Of a stretch of 64,000 nucleotides of DNA, positions 7,021 to 15,182 are shown piece after piece (position 1 is the stretch's first letter; the number at the start of each line of letters is the position of its first letter). Position numbers and translations under genes: made by a program. Below the pieces are notes generated by a model. The model searched no databases. It had not been told where the DNA came from and was given only the letters and a program-made list of their open reading frames with translations. Source of the stretch: a virus; the IMG/VR virus record IMGVR_UViG_3300029945_000001, positions 124,001 to 188,000 of that record; one strand, written 5' to 3'.

Positions 7021-7554
7021 ATGAATATTAAACATATTCTAACAACTAATAAAAATAATGCATCATTTATTCTTGTTATTATTTTATTATTATGTATAGA
7101 ATTCTCTCTCGTAGGAGAGATATATTTGATTAATGGAGAAAAAATAAAACTTTCTAATATTGTTAAAAATACCAAAAATTATTTGGTATTAGATAATAAT
7201 AGTAATGTTACTGGGATAAATCATACAGTTGAACAATTTATTGATATGAGAAATGTAAGAGATTATCTTGCAATAGTATTTAATGATAGTGATCACGATG
7301 TCCGTAGGATTGAATGTTCACATGTTCTTAGAAGTAGAAAAACAGATATTATTTTAGGAAATGAAGGAATATATTCAAAAAGTAATCCTTCTGAAATTAA
7401 ATCACACCATGCTGCTATCATTAATTTTGAAACATATCTTGGAGAATGTGATGAATATAGCATCTCTTTCTATAATGAAAATAGTGAATTAATAAATTCT
7501 AAATTCTTTAATAGTTCTGGATATACTGATGCATTTAGAATTGAATTATATTGA
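7021..7554 (+). CDS. membrane-anchored hypothetical protein
   Basis: 177 aa. A hydrophobic helix at residues about 15-35 (SFILVIILLLCIEFSLVGEI) after a short basic N-terminus predicts an inner-membrane anchor with the rest outside the cytoplasm. The soluble part is beta-rich in appearance and has no recognised motif. Ribosome site AAGGGGAA upstream, strong terminator downstream. Confidence 0.75.
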   Translation: MNIKHILTTNKNNASFILVIILLLCIEFSLVGEIYLINGEKIKLSNIVKNTKNYLVLDNNSNVTGINHTVEQFIDMRNVRDYLAIVFNDSDHDVRRIECSHVLRSRKTDIILGNEGIYSKSNPSEIKSHHAAIINFETYLGECDEYSISFYNENSELINSKFFNSSGYTDAFRIELY

Positions 7555-7561
7555 AATTATA

Positions 7562-7610
7562 CCTGAGGGACATTATGTCCCTCAGGGTATTCTCCTCTTA
7601 TTTTTTATTT
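7562..7610 (+). terminator. intrinsic terminator
   Basis: 12-bp perfect inverted repeat 7562-7573/7575-7586 followed by a T-rich run (7598-7610). Confidence 0.85.
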
Positions 7611-7667
7611 AAAGATATCTATTGAATATAATTTAGAATACTTACTTTTTTAAAAAGGATAAAGTAA

Positions 7668-7997
7668 ATGAATAATATTTCACGTATTGATTTATCTACT
7701 ATTGAACTAATAGCTGATAATGTAGTTATTTTTATGAAACATAAATGTCATAGAGAAGTTGATGCTGAACAAATTGTTGATATCGTAGATATAGAAGGTA
7801 AATTAGTATATATGTTAAAAAATGATGCTCATAATTTAGAATCTGCTATATTGATATATCAAGAAGAAGATTTTTCAAGATTTCATAAAAAAGATTATAC
7901 TCCTGTTATTGGTGATTATTTGGTCACTCATGCAGATGGGGGTAGATCAGTTTGTCAACAGAAATTTTTTCAGTACTGGTATACAAAAATAGAATAA
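7668..7997 (+). CDS. hypothetical protein
   Basis: 109 aa, acidic, not recognised. AAAAGGATAAAG precedes ATG 7668. Residues 65-100 contain YTPVIGDYLVTHADGG, which looks like a small beta-barrel segment. Followed after 25 bases by the next gene. Confidence 0.72.
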   Translation: MNNISRIDLSTIELIADNVVIFMKHKCHREVDAEQIVDIVDIEGKLVYMLKNDAHNLESAILIYQEEDFSRFHKKDYTPVIGDYLVTHADGGRSVCQQKFFQYWYTKIE

Positions 7998-8022
7998 TTA
8001 AAATAGGCAGAAGGAACGTATT

Positions 8023-8283
8023 GTGAAGTCTTCGGTATTTATTAAACCAACCATCCCAGAAGTCATTAATCTTTTTATTTCATATAGATGTAATAATGGT
8101 ACATGGTATTCATTGTCAGAAGTTATGATAAATAAATGTATTAGTAAAGAAAGTGTAAAAAGATGTTTGTACAAAGCAGATGAACTCGACGATGAAGAAG
8201 GATTCGTATTAGCTAAAGTATTATTCTTAATGAGTAAAACACAAAGAAGAAAAATACCTTATATTGTAGAACAACTTTTATAA
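8023..8283 (+). CDS. hypothetical protein
   Basis: 86 aa with GTG start at 8023, supported by AGAAGGAA six bases upstream. Helical in appearance, with several Lys/Arg and no cysteine motif beyond scattered residues. Not recognised; could be a small DNA- or protein-binding factor. Confidence 0.65.
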   Translation: MKSSVFIKPTIPEVINLFISYRCNNGTWYSLSEVMINKCISKESVKRCLYKADELDDEEGFVLAKVLFLMSKTQRRKIPYIVEQLL

Positions 8284-8298
8284 TTCAAATTTGTTTCA

Positions 8299-8310
8299 GA
8301 TATATATTAC
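8299..8310 (+). promoter_or_regulatory. TATATTAC-class promoter motif
   Basis: Core ATATATATTAC immediately after the preceding gene and upstream of the structured RNA segment beginning about 8312. Confidence 0.6.
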
Positions 8311-8311
8311 T

Positions 8312-8665
8312 TTATTGTAGATGTATATGTGTGTCCATACATCTCAGCCAGTGTCATCTGATGATGATATTGGTAAATCTCCCACTGGGAGTGATCAATT
8401 GTCGATAGATCAAAAAACCAAAGAGTGTTAAGTCGACATTAACTCGATGGATCGTAATTTTCGTGAAGAGCTAGATGCGATAGCTTGTGGTGTAACTGGG
8501 ACATACAGAGCATGGCAACGCCTCTCGGTCACACTGCAAAATAAAGCTTCACGGAAAGTAACACTGAGGTCTTCTGTGCGGATTCCGGGACCGTCTCCTG
8601 CGGAAGCCAGACCTCCCCCAATCTGGTGTCTCTATCAAAAGAGATAGCCTCAGTGTTTTCTTCTT
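8312..8665 (+). ncRNA. structured leader or small RNA ending in a four-way junction
   Basis: About 350 bases without a convincing gene, transcribed from the promoter motif at 8299-8310. A 10-bp perfect long-range stem 8560-8569/8648-8657 closes three arms: 8584-8588/8601-8605, 8608-8612/8622-8626 (CCAGA/TCTGG) and 8629-8633/8640-8644 (approximate). A T-rich run follows the closing stem (8656-8660). This could be an independent RNA with a complex terminator or a 5' leader controlling the gene at 8694. Family not recognised. Confidence 0.5.
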
Positions 8666-8693
8666 CCTCTCCAACAAAAGGACAATTTCTACC

Positions 8694-8939
8694 ATGAACG
8701 ACGCTCGTTATTCCCAACTGTGCTTCGATACAGCGGCAAAGATCAGAAGTGTTCTGCGTGCTGAAAACAAAACAATAAAACAATTGTCCATGGACATGAA
8801 GTGCGAAGTTTCCGATATTTTGGAACTTCTGTCCGAGCTCGACAAAGCAGACAAAGAAATAAATTTGTACAAAATCCAGGCTGTGTTCCTGGCACTCAAA
8901 TACGAGTATCGATTTACGTATGATGAGGCTGTTGCTTAA
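8694..8939 (+). CDS. small helical protein, possible regulator
   Basis: 81 aa, predicted all-helical. Residues 17-50 (AKIRSVLRAENKTIKQLSMD ... SDILELLSELD) resemble a degenerate helix-turn-helix of the XRE type, so a small regulator is possible. It is preceded by the long structured RNA segment and AAAAGGAC; it uses more G/C-ending codons than the surrounding small genes, suggesting good expression. Confidence 0.75.
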   Translation: MNDARYSQLCFDTAAKIRSVLRAENKTIKQLSMDMKCEVSDILELLSELDKADKEINLYKIQAVFLALKYEYRFTYDEAVA

Positions 8940-8956
8940 ATTTAGCATCCGTTGTG

Positions 8957-8999
8957 TCTATGAGATGCTAATGCATCTCATAGATATTCTTTATTTTTT
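8957..8999 (+). terminator. intrinsic terminator
   Basis: 12-bp perfect stem 8957-8968/8973-8984 with TAAT loop and a T-rich run. Confidence 0.88.
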
Positions 9000-9015
9000 G
9001 TATTCAAAAATAAAA

Positions 9016-9028
9016 CAAATATATATTA
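9016..9028 (+). promoter_or_regulatory. TATATTA-class promoter motif
   Basis: Core AAATATATATTA 63 bases upstream of the NYN-domain gene start. Confidence 0.6.
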
Positions 9029-9090
9029 TTAAATTGAAGAAAATGTGCTTAACAGCATATCGGTTCAAATATATTCAGAGGAACAAGCAA

Positions 9091-10314
9091 ATGTCTAATA
9101 CGACCCTTATGGTTATTGATGGTGCTAATGTCACTAGTACTTGCATCTCTATCTACCCCAACAATCGTTTTGACTGGGATGTTATTCGTAGATACTTTGT
9201 TGATAACTACGATGTTGTGTTGTTTAATTATTACACATCTATTGTTACCGATGAAAACGGATACACAAAGAATCATGGCTTTTATCGTTGGTTGTCGACA
9301 AATGGATTTCGAATGATTACCAAAGATGCTAAGATCATCGTGGATCAGGCTACTGGAAGAACTATTATTAAAGGAAATATGGATCTTGATATCGCTTGCG
9401 ATACCTTGTCTATTAAAGGATATAAACGTGTTATTCTTGCGACGAATGATTCGGATTTTGTGAAGTTGGCAGACACCCTCTCCAAGCGCGGCGTCGTCCC
9501 TGTCTTTGCCGTGGTGAGTGGTCAGATCAGCCGCGAGATCATGTCGTCTGGATACGACCTCGTCGATCTGGCACAAATTTGCAATTTTAGACCGGAAGAA
9601 TCTTCTCTGCGTGGTGTGGTTGAGCAGCAGCGTAAAATGCTTGGTCGCGAATATACACGACATCCCGTGAATCAGACTAGAGATGTTTCGTTGTATCAAC
9701 AACAGAATAGTCGCCAGCCCGATAATGAGGAAGACATCGAAGATGAGTTTACAGTCTCCAATGTTTCTTCGACAGAAGATGCTGCCAGAATGTCGAATGC
9801 TCTTTATGTTCCTGGTATAGTTCGGACTGAGAGACTTGGTCCAGTGATGTTTCTGCGGAACGATGAGCATCGAGGTGATGTCGACGAAGATGGCGAAGAT
9901 GTCTTTCCGGTTGGCAGTAACTCTGTCGAAGAAAAGCCGACAGATATGCCTGAGGAAAAACAGGAGCCCGTCTCTAATGTTTCTTCTACTGAGGAAGCTC
10001 CGGCTCCTCGTAAATCCTCTGGCCGGCCGGCACCCATCGATATTCGTACATTGAATTTCGATAAAGATAACATCGAGACTGTTGTTGGAGCTCCTTCTCA
10101 GGATACTCAGATACAGACTTGGTGTAATTCTGGTGTGTTTGACAAGGACGGATACGAAGTCTGTATTACTGCGAGAAATACCGACGGAACTTTCGTGGTG
10201 AAATTCGAAGACGGGACGATCGAGACTGTAAGTCTCGGCATGTTGTTCATGCGTCGATATAACAAGTGGACACCGGCCAGTTTCTCAAAAGTTCAGTCCG
10301 TAATCGGAAAATAA
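9091..10314 (+). CDS. NYN/PIN-like domain protein (LabA/DUF88 type) with C-terminal beta domain
   Basis: 407 aa. The N-terminal about 165 residues match the NYN ribonuclease fold: VIDGANV (residues 9-15), the GNMDLDIACD segment near residue 97 and ATNDSDF near residue 115, which supply the acidic metal-binding residues. NYN domains cut or process RNA. A long acidic linker follows, containing two similar VSNVSSTE segments, and the last about 65 residues form a Tudor/SH3-like beta unit (GTFVVKFEDGTIETVSL). ATG 9091 is preferred over the longer upstream frame because of AGAGGAA at 9077-9083. More G/C-ending codons than its neighbours. Target RNA unknown; possible host-takeover or anti-defence nuclease (inference). 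Confidence 0.8.
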   Translation: MSNTTLMVIDGANVTSTCISIYPNNRFDWDVIRRYFVDNYDVVLFNYYTSIVTDENGYTKNHGFYRWLSTNGFRMITKDAKIIVDQATGRTIIKGNMDLDIACDTLSIKGYKRVILATNDSDFVKLADTLSKRGVVPVFAVVSGQISREIMSSGYDLVDLAQICNFRPEESSLRGVVEQQRKMLGREYTRHPVNQTRDVSLYQQQNSRQPDNEEDIEDEFTVSNVSSTEDAARMSNALYVPGIVRTERLGPVMFLRNDEHRGDVDEDGEDVFPVGSNSVEEKPTDMPEEKQEPVSNVSSTEEAPAPRKSSGRPAPIDIRTLNFDKDNIETVVGAPSQDTQIQTWCNSGVFDKDGYEVCITARNTDGTFVVKFEDGTIETVSLGMLFMRRYNKWTPASFSKVQSVIGK

Positions 10315-10326
10315 CTATGGTGGCAC

Positions 10327-10354
10327 GGAGGAGTTTCCTTAAGGAAACTCCTCC
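10327..10354. terminator. perfect 28-base palindrome
   Basis: 14-bp perfect inverted repeat without spacer; no clear T-run. Terminator or transcript-end stabiliser. Confidence 0.65.
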
Positions 10355-10384
10355 ACTATCCCACTTAATAATTCTGTTAAAATT

Positions 10385-10393
10385 CTATAGATT
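10385..10393 (+). promoter_or_regulatory. CTATAGAT-class promoter-like box
   Basis: CTATAGATT about 32 bases upstream of the next gene. The same box type (CTATA[AG]AT) recurs at 19979, 25054, 34109 and 42913. Confidence 0.35.
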
Positions 10394-10424
10394 TAAATAT
10401 TCTCAAAAGTAAGGAGGTTCGATG

Positions 10425-10661
10425 ATGTCAGATGATAAGATCACGGTTATCGTAAAACCAGATGCTGTCGGACAGATGGATGTCGAAGTACCAAAACATT
10501 TTAAAGATATAAGATATAGAAACGTTTCGGCCAGAACAAAAGATGATGAAGATAATGTTTTATTTTTATCATCTCATATGACGATAGTAAATACAGAACT
10601 AGTAAAATTCAGAGACATGAGCGAGTATGTTGACAGAGAACTCTATATACAATTTTTTTGA
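10425..10661 (+). CDS. hypothetical protein
   Basis: 78 aa from ATG 10425 (ATG 10422 is also possible; AAGGAGG at 10411-10417 suits the later one better). Beta-looking small acidic protein, not recognised. Flanked by two palindromic terminators, so it is a single-gene unit. Confidence 0.72.
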   Translation: MSDDKITVIVKPDAVGQMDVEVPKHFKDIRYRNVSARTKDDEDNVLFLSSHMTIVNTELVKFRDMSEYVDRELYIQFF

Positions 10662-10667
10662 AAAGAT

Positions 10668-10710
10668 AAGAAGAGTTGGCTAGTGCCAACTCTTCTTACT
10701 TATATTTTTT
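10668..10710 (+). terminator. intrinsic terminator
   Basis: 13-bp perfect stem 10668-10680/10685-10697, TAGT loop, T-rich run 10703-10710. Confidence 0.88.
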
Positions 10711-10819
10711 AATGATTATTTTCACTGAATATTATTTGAGGCATATTTTGAACATACTTTAATATTGAGAACACCACATTTGTTGATGTTTTTCTGAGTT
10801 AAAAAGGATTTACCTAAAA

Positions 10820-11143
10820 ATGGCTATCTACGATTTCATCGATGCTCAAATCGCTCTGGCTAAAACACTCTTTGTAGAACTAGAATCTGATCTAAAAGGT
10901 ACTAATATATTTACTGATATTAATTCACGAGAATTTAAAAATTCTATTGATAAAGATATAGCAGATAAGATCAAAGCTATTGTCGATATTGTTTTAACAT
11001 ACTGTATTGGTTCTAAAGGCATTATTACTTTTCCATATATGTTTAAAAAAGATCTTGATATCACAATTAATTATCATAAGAAAGTAAATGGTTATCAGTA
11101 TTATGTTATCATGACAAAAGTAGGTCTTATCATTTTTGAATAA
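10820..11143 (+). CDS. hypothetical protein
   Basis: 107 aa, helical N-terminal half and a beta-like C-terminal half; not recognised. AAAAAGGAT ribosome site upstream. The first gene of a short three-gene run (10820-12581). Confidence 0.72.
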   Translation: MAIYDFIDAQIALAKTLFVELESDLKGTNIFTDINSREFKNSIDKDIADKIKAIVDIVLTYCIGSKGIITFPYMFKKDLDITINYHKKVNGYQYYVIMTKVGLIIFE

Positions 11144-11177
11144 CAAACAAAAAACATGTATTGTGAGATCAGAGAAA

Positions 11178-12107
11178 ATGCCAGAAATCACTACTTTATA
11201 TGTCGCGAGCGAAGAAGCAGAAAAGAAATATTCCTTTGAAGGTTCAGTTATTTCAATTGATAGTATTATTAATAGTCAAGATTTTTTAAGTCATCTAAAT
11301 AGTATTTATGAAAGAGATAAACATATTTTTAATAAGATGATAAATTTACCTATTTATAAATCATTTAAAAGTGAAGCTATTAATGTTTTTAATACTAAGG
11401 TTCATTCTCCTACTGCATACGACAAAGCTTCTGAATATGCGAATAAACTTGTTTCTAGTTATAGAAGAATACACAATAGAACTAAGTTAAGTTATGATAT
11501 CAATAAAGTTATTTTTTCATTTCTGTACCCTACTGGTGGTATTTTAAAAGAACTTTTGCATTATATCAGACAGCATTATTTTAAAGCTCAATTAGATCTT
11601 ATTGAAAATTTTAATGCACAATATAACTTTGAAGGAAACCGTATTATTGTTATATGTTATGATTTTGAAAAGTATAATCATTCTTTTGGTTTTGAAAAGA
11701 ACTACAAACGTATTAGATATGCATTAAGTCATAGTGGATTTCATACATATAGTTTGTGTAACTTTGATGATGTTTCGATAAAATCAAAATTGTTTGATAT
11801 GATGGCATTTAATAATAAAGATGCTAGTCATAAACAAGCTCTTATTATAGATAGATCGCACTTTATAACAAATGTTTTTGACTTCAAGAATGTTGATAAA
11901 GTTTATATCTTTGGAGAATCTACTGATAGCATTAAAAAGAACATAAATTTTGATAAATATAAAGATACGGAATTCATTAAAGTAGAATTTAAAAATGACG
12001 AAGAATTTATTAATTCTATCACAACAGATCCTCAAGAAATTATTGAATATTATAAGAAATCACTTGATTTTGAAAAGTTACATAAGCGCCTTATTATCAA
12101 TTCATAA
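11178..12107 (+). CDS. hypothetical protein
   Basis: 309 aa from ATG 11178; the frame is open back to a TTG at 11136 that overlaps the previous gene, but the sequence there is less protein-like. Residues about 165-270 show alternating hydrophobic strands (RIIVICYDFE, ALIIDRSHF, KVYIFGES) like a Rossmann or toprim-type alpha/beta core, but no diagnostic motif is present. Function unknown. Confidence 0.72.
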   Translation: MPEITTLYVASEEAEKKYSFEGSVISIDSIINSQDFLSHLNSIYERDKHIFNKMINLPIYKSFKSEAINVFNTKVHSPTAYDKASEYANKLVSSYRRIHNRTKLSYDINKVIFSFLYPTGGILKELLHYIRQHYFKAQLDLIENFNAQYNFEGNRIIVICYDFEKYNHSFGFEKNYKRIRYALSHSGFHTYSLCNFDDVSIKSKLFDMMAFNNKDASHKQALIIDRSHFITNVFDFKNVDKVYIFGESTDSIKKNINFDKYKDTEFIKVEFKNDEEFINSITTDPQEIIEYYKKSLDFEKLHKRLIINS

Positions 12108-12119
12108 CGTTTATTATGA

Positions 12120-12581
12120 ATGCATACAGAACGAGAAAGAAATATCTTAAAAGAGAATAAATTACCATTCTTGGTATCTATAAGTATTCGTGATTATATT
12201 AAGAAATTGGATAAAAACATCCCTATTGTATTTAAAGAATATGCTAACAATATTTTAAAATCCATAAAGGATAGTAAAAATAATAAATTCATAAAAGTGT
12301 TTTCAACATACATAGAACCAGTAGATATTTTAGAAACAAAATTTAGGATAGATATCGCTAGAAAGATAGAACAAAATATAAGGTTAAATTTATTTAGGTA
12401 TAAGAAAAGAATAGTCATTATCGAATATAAATCACCATATTTTTATAGAGAATATTATTTATGTTTTAAACCATTAAATATATTTAATAGAATTAAGATA
12501 ATAATAAAGTTTAAAAAATATTCACGTATATATTACATAAATGAAGATGGATCTGAAGGACAATTCAAACTGTTCTTTTAA
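12120..12581 (+). CDS. hypothetical basic protein
   Basis: 153 aa, rich in Lys, Ile and Tyr with a high predicted charge. No recognised domain. Starts 13 bases after the preceding stop without a strong ribosome site, so translational coupling is likely. A TATATATTAC string occurs by chance or as an internal promoter at 12527-12536 near its end. Confidence 0.68.
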   Translation: MHTERERNILKENKLPFLVSISIRDYIKKLDKNIPIVFKEYANNILKSIKDSKNNKFIKVFSTYIEPVDILETKFRIDIARKIEQNIRLNLFRYKKRIVIIEYKSPYFYREYYLCFKPLNIFNRIKIIIKFKKYSRIYYINEDGSEGQFKLFF

Positions 12582-12615
12582 TCTGTCTTTTAAGTTATTT
12601 TGAATACCTTGCCAT

Positions 12616-12667
12616 GGAGAGTGAAGAAGACAACATCTTCTTCACTTCTCCTAGCTATTGTTTTTTA
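12616..12667 (+). terminator. intrinsic terminator
   Basis: Stem 12616-12630/12636-12651 with one bulged T, five-base loop, T-run 12659-12667. Confidence 0.82.
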
Positions 12668-12688
12668 TAGATTTCAATGACATTACCC

Positions 12689-12699
12689 TTATATATTAC
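12689..12699 (+). promoter_or_regulatory. TATATTAC-class promoter motif
   Basis: Core TATATATTAC 59 bases upstream of the next gene. The motif and the 19 bases after it are repeated almost exactly inside that gene (12882-12906). Confidence 0.5.
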
Positions 12700-12757
12700 T
12701 AGAAGTAGTAGACTTCGGTCATAAACTAAAGACAAGACAGAAGAGGAGAATTTTGAT

Positions 12758-13225
12758 ATGGTTGAACCTGTATATTCTTCTTCGCCCATTACTATTGTTT
12801 GTGGTGGAGGAGATGGTGGCAGTGTTCTTGGTTATTGTGATATTGGAGTAAATGATATTTACGCTACTTTTGCTACTAAACATATTACTAAAGTAGTAGA
12901 CTTTGGATACTATATTAGAATTGGTAACCATTATAATCCGTATTTTGAAAAAGATGTAATTGTAAATATTGATGACTATGTCAGAGATAAAGAGAATGTT
13001 AAAGTTGTAAATTCATTAACAGATGCAGATAAGGTAAATACTTGGTATAAACTAAAAGACAGTTTTTATTTTAAGAATATTGAAGATGTTATTAGTCCTA
13101 GTATGATATCTTCGATTTATATCGATAATATCTTTAATAAATTTGATCGTGATATGGACAAGATGAGAGATCGTATTAATTATCGTATTCGTAAAGCTTG
13201 TAATAATATTAAGCAATTTAAATAA
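12758..13225 (+). CDS. hypothetical protein
   Basis: 155 aa. Residues about 8-28 contain ITIVCGGGDGGSVLG, a Gly-rich turn after a beta strand reminiscent of nucleotide-binding loops but not a Walker A. The C-terminal third is helical and basic. Not recognised. The segment coding HITKVVDFG is repeated at DNA level in its own leader. Ends one base before the MBL-fold gene, so they are cotranscribed. Confidence 0.72.
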   Translation: MVEPVYSSSPITIVCGGGDGGSVLGYCDIGVNDIYATFATKHITKVVDFGYYIRIGNHYNPYFEKDVIVNIDDYVRDKENVKVVNSLTDADKVNTWYKLKDSFYFKNIEDVISPSMISSIYIDNIFNKFDRDMDKMRDRINYRIRKACNNIKQFK

Positions 13226-13226
13226 G

Positions 13227-14003
13227 ATGAGTAAAACTGCCGAGATAACAGCATTGGGTATTAATAATTGTTTTTCATTTAAAGAAGGAAGTTATCATAG
13301 CCACATGTTATTGAAATGTAATGATGAATATGGTCTTATCGACTGCCCTATGGATGTTAGATATACATTGGGTAAAAGAGGATTGTCTTTTAAAGATATT
13401 AAATATATTTTCTTAACACATTGTCATATGGACAACATTGCCGCTTTAGAATTATTTGCTTTTTCAAATAGATTTTGTGGTGGTAATACTAAAATTATTA
13501 CATCAAAAGAATTAATTAATACATTAACTATTCCCGGTTTAAGAGTTACAAATAATTCTAATAGAATACAAACTATTTATGATTATTTTGATATTATTTT
13601 TTATGATGATATAGAATGTTTTGTATTTAATGATTTGATTATTGATAGTTTTGAACTACCACATGTATCATCTCCTAATAACAAATTTAATGTTATGTCA
13701 AATGCTATAAGAATTTGTAATGTGAGTACAAAAAATAGAATTTTCTATACTGGTGATTATAACTTGACAGATGATCTATATAGATTATTACTGTCGAATA
13801 TATTTGATGGTGTTGATATTATATTTAGTGAAGTTGAATTTGGAAATCCATCTGGTGTGCATGCTAATGTTCAAGATATTAAAAGATTATTTAGTGAAGA
13901 TCATATTAAAAAATCATATTTTTATCATTATGACGAAATGTATAATAGAGAGATTCGTGATGATATACAACTATTGCAAAAAGGTAAGGTTATCTCATTT
14001 TAA
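13227..14003 (+). CDS. metallo-beta-lactamase-fold hydrolase
   Basis: 258 aa. MBL-fold landmarks are present in order: LTHCHMDNIAALE (about residue 66), PHVSSP (about 148), FYTGDYN (about 176) and SYFYHYDEM (about 229). The canonical HxHxDH motif reads HCHMDN, so the second-metal histidine is replaced by Asn; the bridging Asp (TGD) and late His are kept. Relatives include RNase Z-like enzymes and the phage anti-Pycsar phosphodiesterases (Apyc1), which have similar length. Cyclic-nucleotide cleavage is an attractive inference but not shown by the sequence. Lies between an unknown gene and thymidylate kinase. Confidence 0.78.
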   Translation: MSKTAEITALGINNCFSFKEGSYHSHMLLKCNDEYGLIDCPMDVRYTLGKRGLSFKDIKYIFLTHCHMDNIAALELFAFSNRFCGGNTKIITSKELINTLTIPGLRVTNNSNRIQTIYDYFDIIFYDDIECFVFNDLIIDSFELPHVSSPNNKFNVMSNAIRICNVSTKNRIFYTGDYNLTDDLYRLLLSNIFDGVDIIFSEVEFGNPSGVHANVQDIKRLFSEDHIKKSYFYHYDEMYNREIRDDIQLLQKGKVISF

Positions 14004-14042
14004 ATATTTTTTTCTTTTTCCAAAAGTATCAGGGGGAACACC

Positions 14043-14855
14043 ATGTTCATTACGATCGAAGGACCGGACAGGGTTGGAAAAAGTACCTTGTCGAAAGGTT
14101 TGCGTGTATATATAGGTGATAAATTTAGAATATATCATCCGAATGGGCCTTGGGAAGTTCATGATTATTTTTTACATCATAGAGATTTTATTCCTGTTAG
14201 AGAACCTGGTACTACGAAAGAAGCTGAAGCAATACGAAGTTTATTATTAAATAATGATATTGATTTAAATTTTGATAATACAACGGAATTCTTATTGTTT
14301 ATGGCGTGTAGAAACGAATTGAATAAAAAGATTCTTAAAAATTCCAATAGTAGAATTATTATGAGCGATCGTTACGATCTTTCTACATTTGTATATCAAT
14401 GTGTTGTTGGCAAACTATCTATAGATTTCTTTAGATATATGAGTACTATGATGTTCTTTAAGATTCCAGAAATTACTATTCTCTTATGTCCCATGGGCAA
14501 TGATAGCAATTTTATTAAAAGATTATCTCCAGATAAGAATAAGTTTGATAATAATACAACTGAAGATAAATTTGAAAATAGAGGTCTCCAATATCAATTA
14601 GATATTTTAGAAGGATATAGAAATATTGTTAAGTATAATGTTGAAGGGTTCATTGATGAAACTGAATTAAATACATTTAATCATCATAAATTTAAGTTTC
14701 AAGATAATAGAAAGTTTATTTTTGTTGATACGACCAATAAATCGGAAGAAGAGATTTATCAAGAAACTTTATATAAATTAGATACATATTTTCAAGAAGT
14801 ACTTGGTTGCGATATCGATACATTTATTAAGAATAAGAATTATGTCCAAGATTAA
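14043..14855 (+). CDS. tmk: thymidylate kinase
   Basis: 270 aa. P-loop EGPDRVGKST at residues 6-15, the dTMP-binding REPGTT at about 58-63 and the DRY motif (SDRYDLSTFVYQ) near residue 108 are all present. It phosphorylates dTMP to dTDP for phage DNA synthesis. About 55 residues longer than typical bacterial enzymes, with an inserted acidic segment at about 165-225 (from the LSPDKN region to the CGG-free KFQDNRK region). Preceded by AGGGGGAA; follows the MBL-fold gene after 39 bases. Confidence 0.92.
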   Translation: MFITIEGPDRVGKSTLSKGLRVYIGDKFRIYHPNGPWEVHDYFLHHRDFIPVREPGTTKEAEAIRSLLLNNDIDLNFDNTTEFLLFMACRNELNKKILKNSNSRIIMSDRYDLSTFVYQCVVGKLSIDFFRYMSTMMFFKIPEITILLCPMGNDSNFIKRLSPDKNKFDNNTTEDKFENRGLQYQLDILEGYRNIVKYNVEGFIDETELNTFNHHKFKFQDNRKFIFVDTTNKSEEEIYQETLYKLDTYFQEVLGCDIDTFIKNKNYVQD

Positions 14856-14900
14856 ATTAAAATATTATATGTATAATCCCTTCTGATCGGATGAGAACTC

Positions 14901-15122
14901 ATGTCAATTCACATTGCTAAAGATCCTCAGGAAATAATAACGAACCGTAATCTTGAACAGATACGAAAAACATCAGCTAAACTAATGATAGAATCTGATA
15001 CTGATGTATGCATTGTTTGTGGTAAAGATATCACTGCTCGTAAATCTTTCATTCCTGCTGCTAAGCGATGTGTTGATTGTGAAGAAACTTATCAGAAATC
15101 TCGCAATAACAAAAGATGGTGA
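14901..15122 (+). CDS. TraR/DksA-like C4 zinc-finger protein
   Basis: 73 aa. The C-terminal half has CIVCGKDI ... RCVDCEETYQK, the C-x2-C ... C-x2-C zinc finger of TraR/DksA proteins, together with the basic spacer ARKSFIP typical of the family. Like TraR it is short and lacks the long coiled coil of DksA. TraR-type proteins bind the RNA polymerase secondary channel and alter host transcription without ppGpp. Thus a possible host-RNAP modulator in a phage that also brings its own polymerase. Confidence 0.85.
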   Translation: MSIHIAKDPQEIITNRNLEQIRKTSAKLMIESDTDVCIVCGKDITARKSFIPAAKRCVDCEETYQKSRNNKRW

Positions 15123-15134
15123 TGTGGCCATTTT

Positions 15135-15176
15135 AACAGATGAGAACAGTCACCTAGGTGACTGTTCTCATCTGTT
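15135..15176. terminator. perfect 42-base palindrome after zinc-finger gene
   Basis: 21-bp perfect inverted repeat with no spacer. GATGTGGCCA at 15121-15130 is also perfectly complementary to 15259-15268, so the palindrome can sit inside a larger fold. Confidence 0.7.
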
Positions 15177-15182
15177 CTATAT

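Noticed and set aside
8312-8665. RNase P RNA or 6S RNA
   Set aside because: Length is compatible but the conserved RNase P core strings and a long 6S-type open-bubble hairpin are not seen.
8920-9090. N-terminal extension of the NYN gene to 8920
   Set aside because: It would cross the terminator at 8957-8999 and the promoter motif at 9016; ATG 9091 has a good ribosome site.
12527-12536. TATATATTAC inside the gene at 12120 as a promoter
   Set aside because: Lies in coding AT-rich DNA and a terminator follows before the next gene; chance occurrence is likely.
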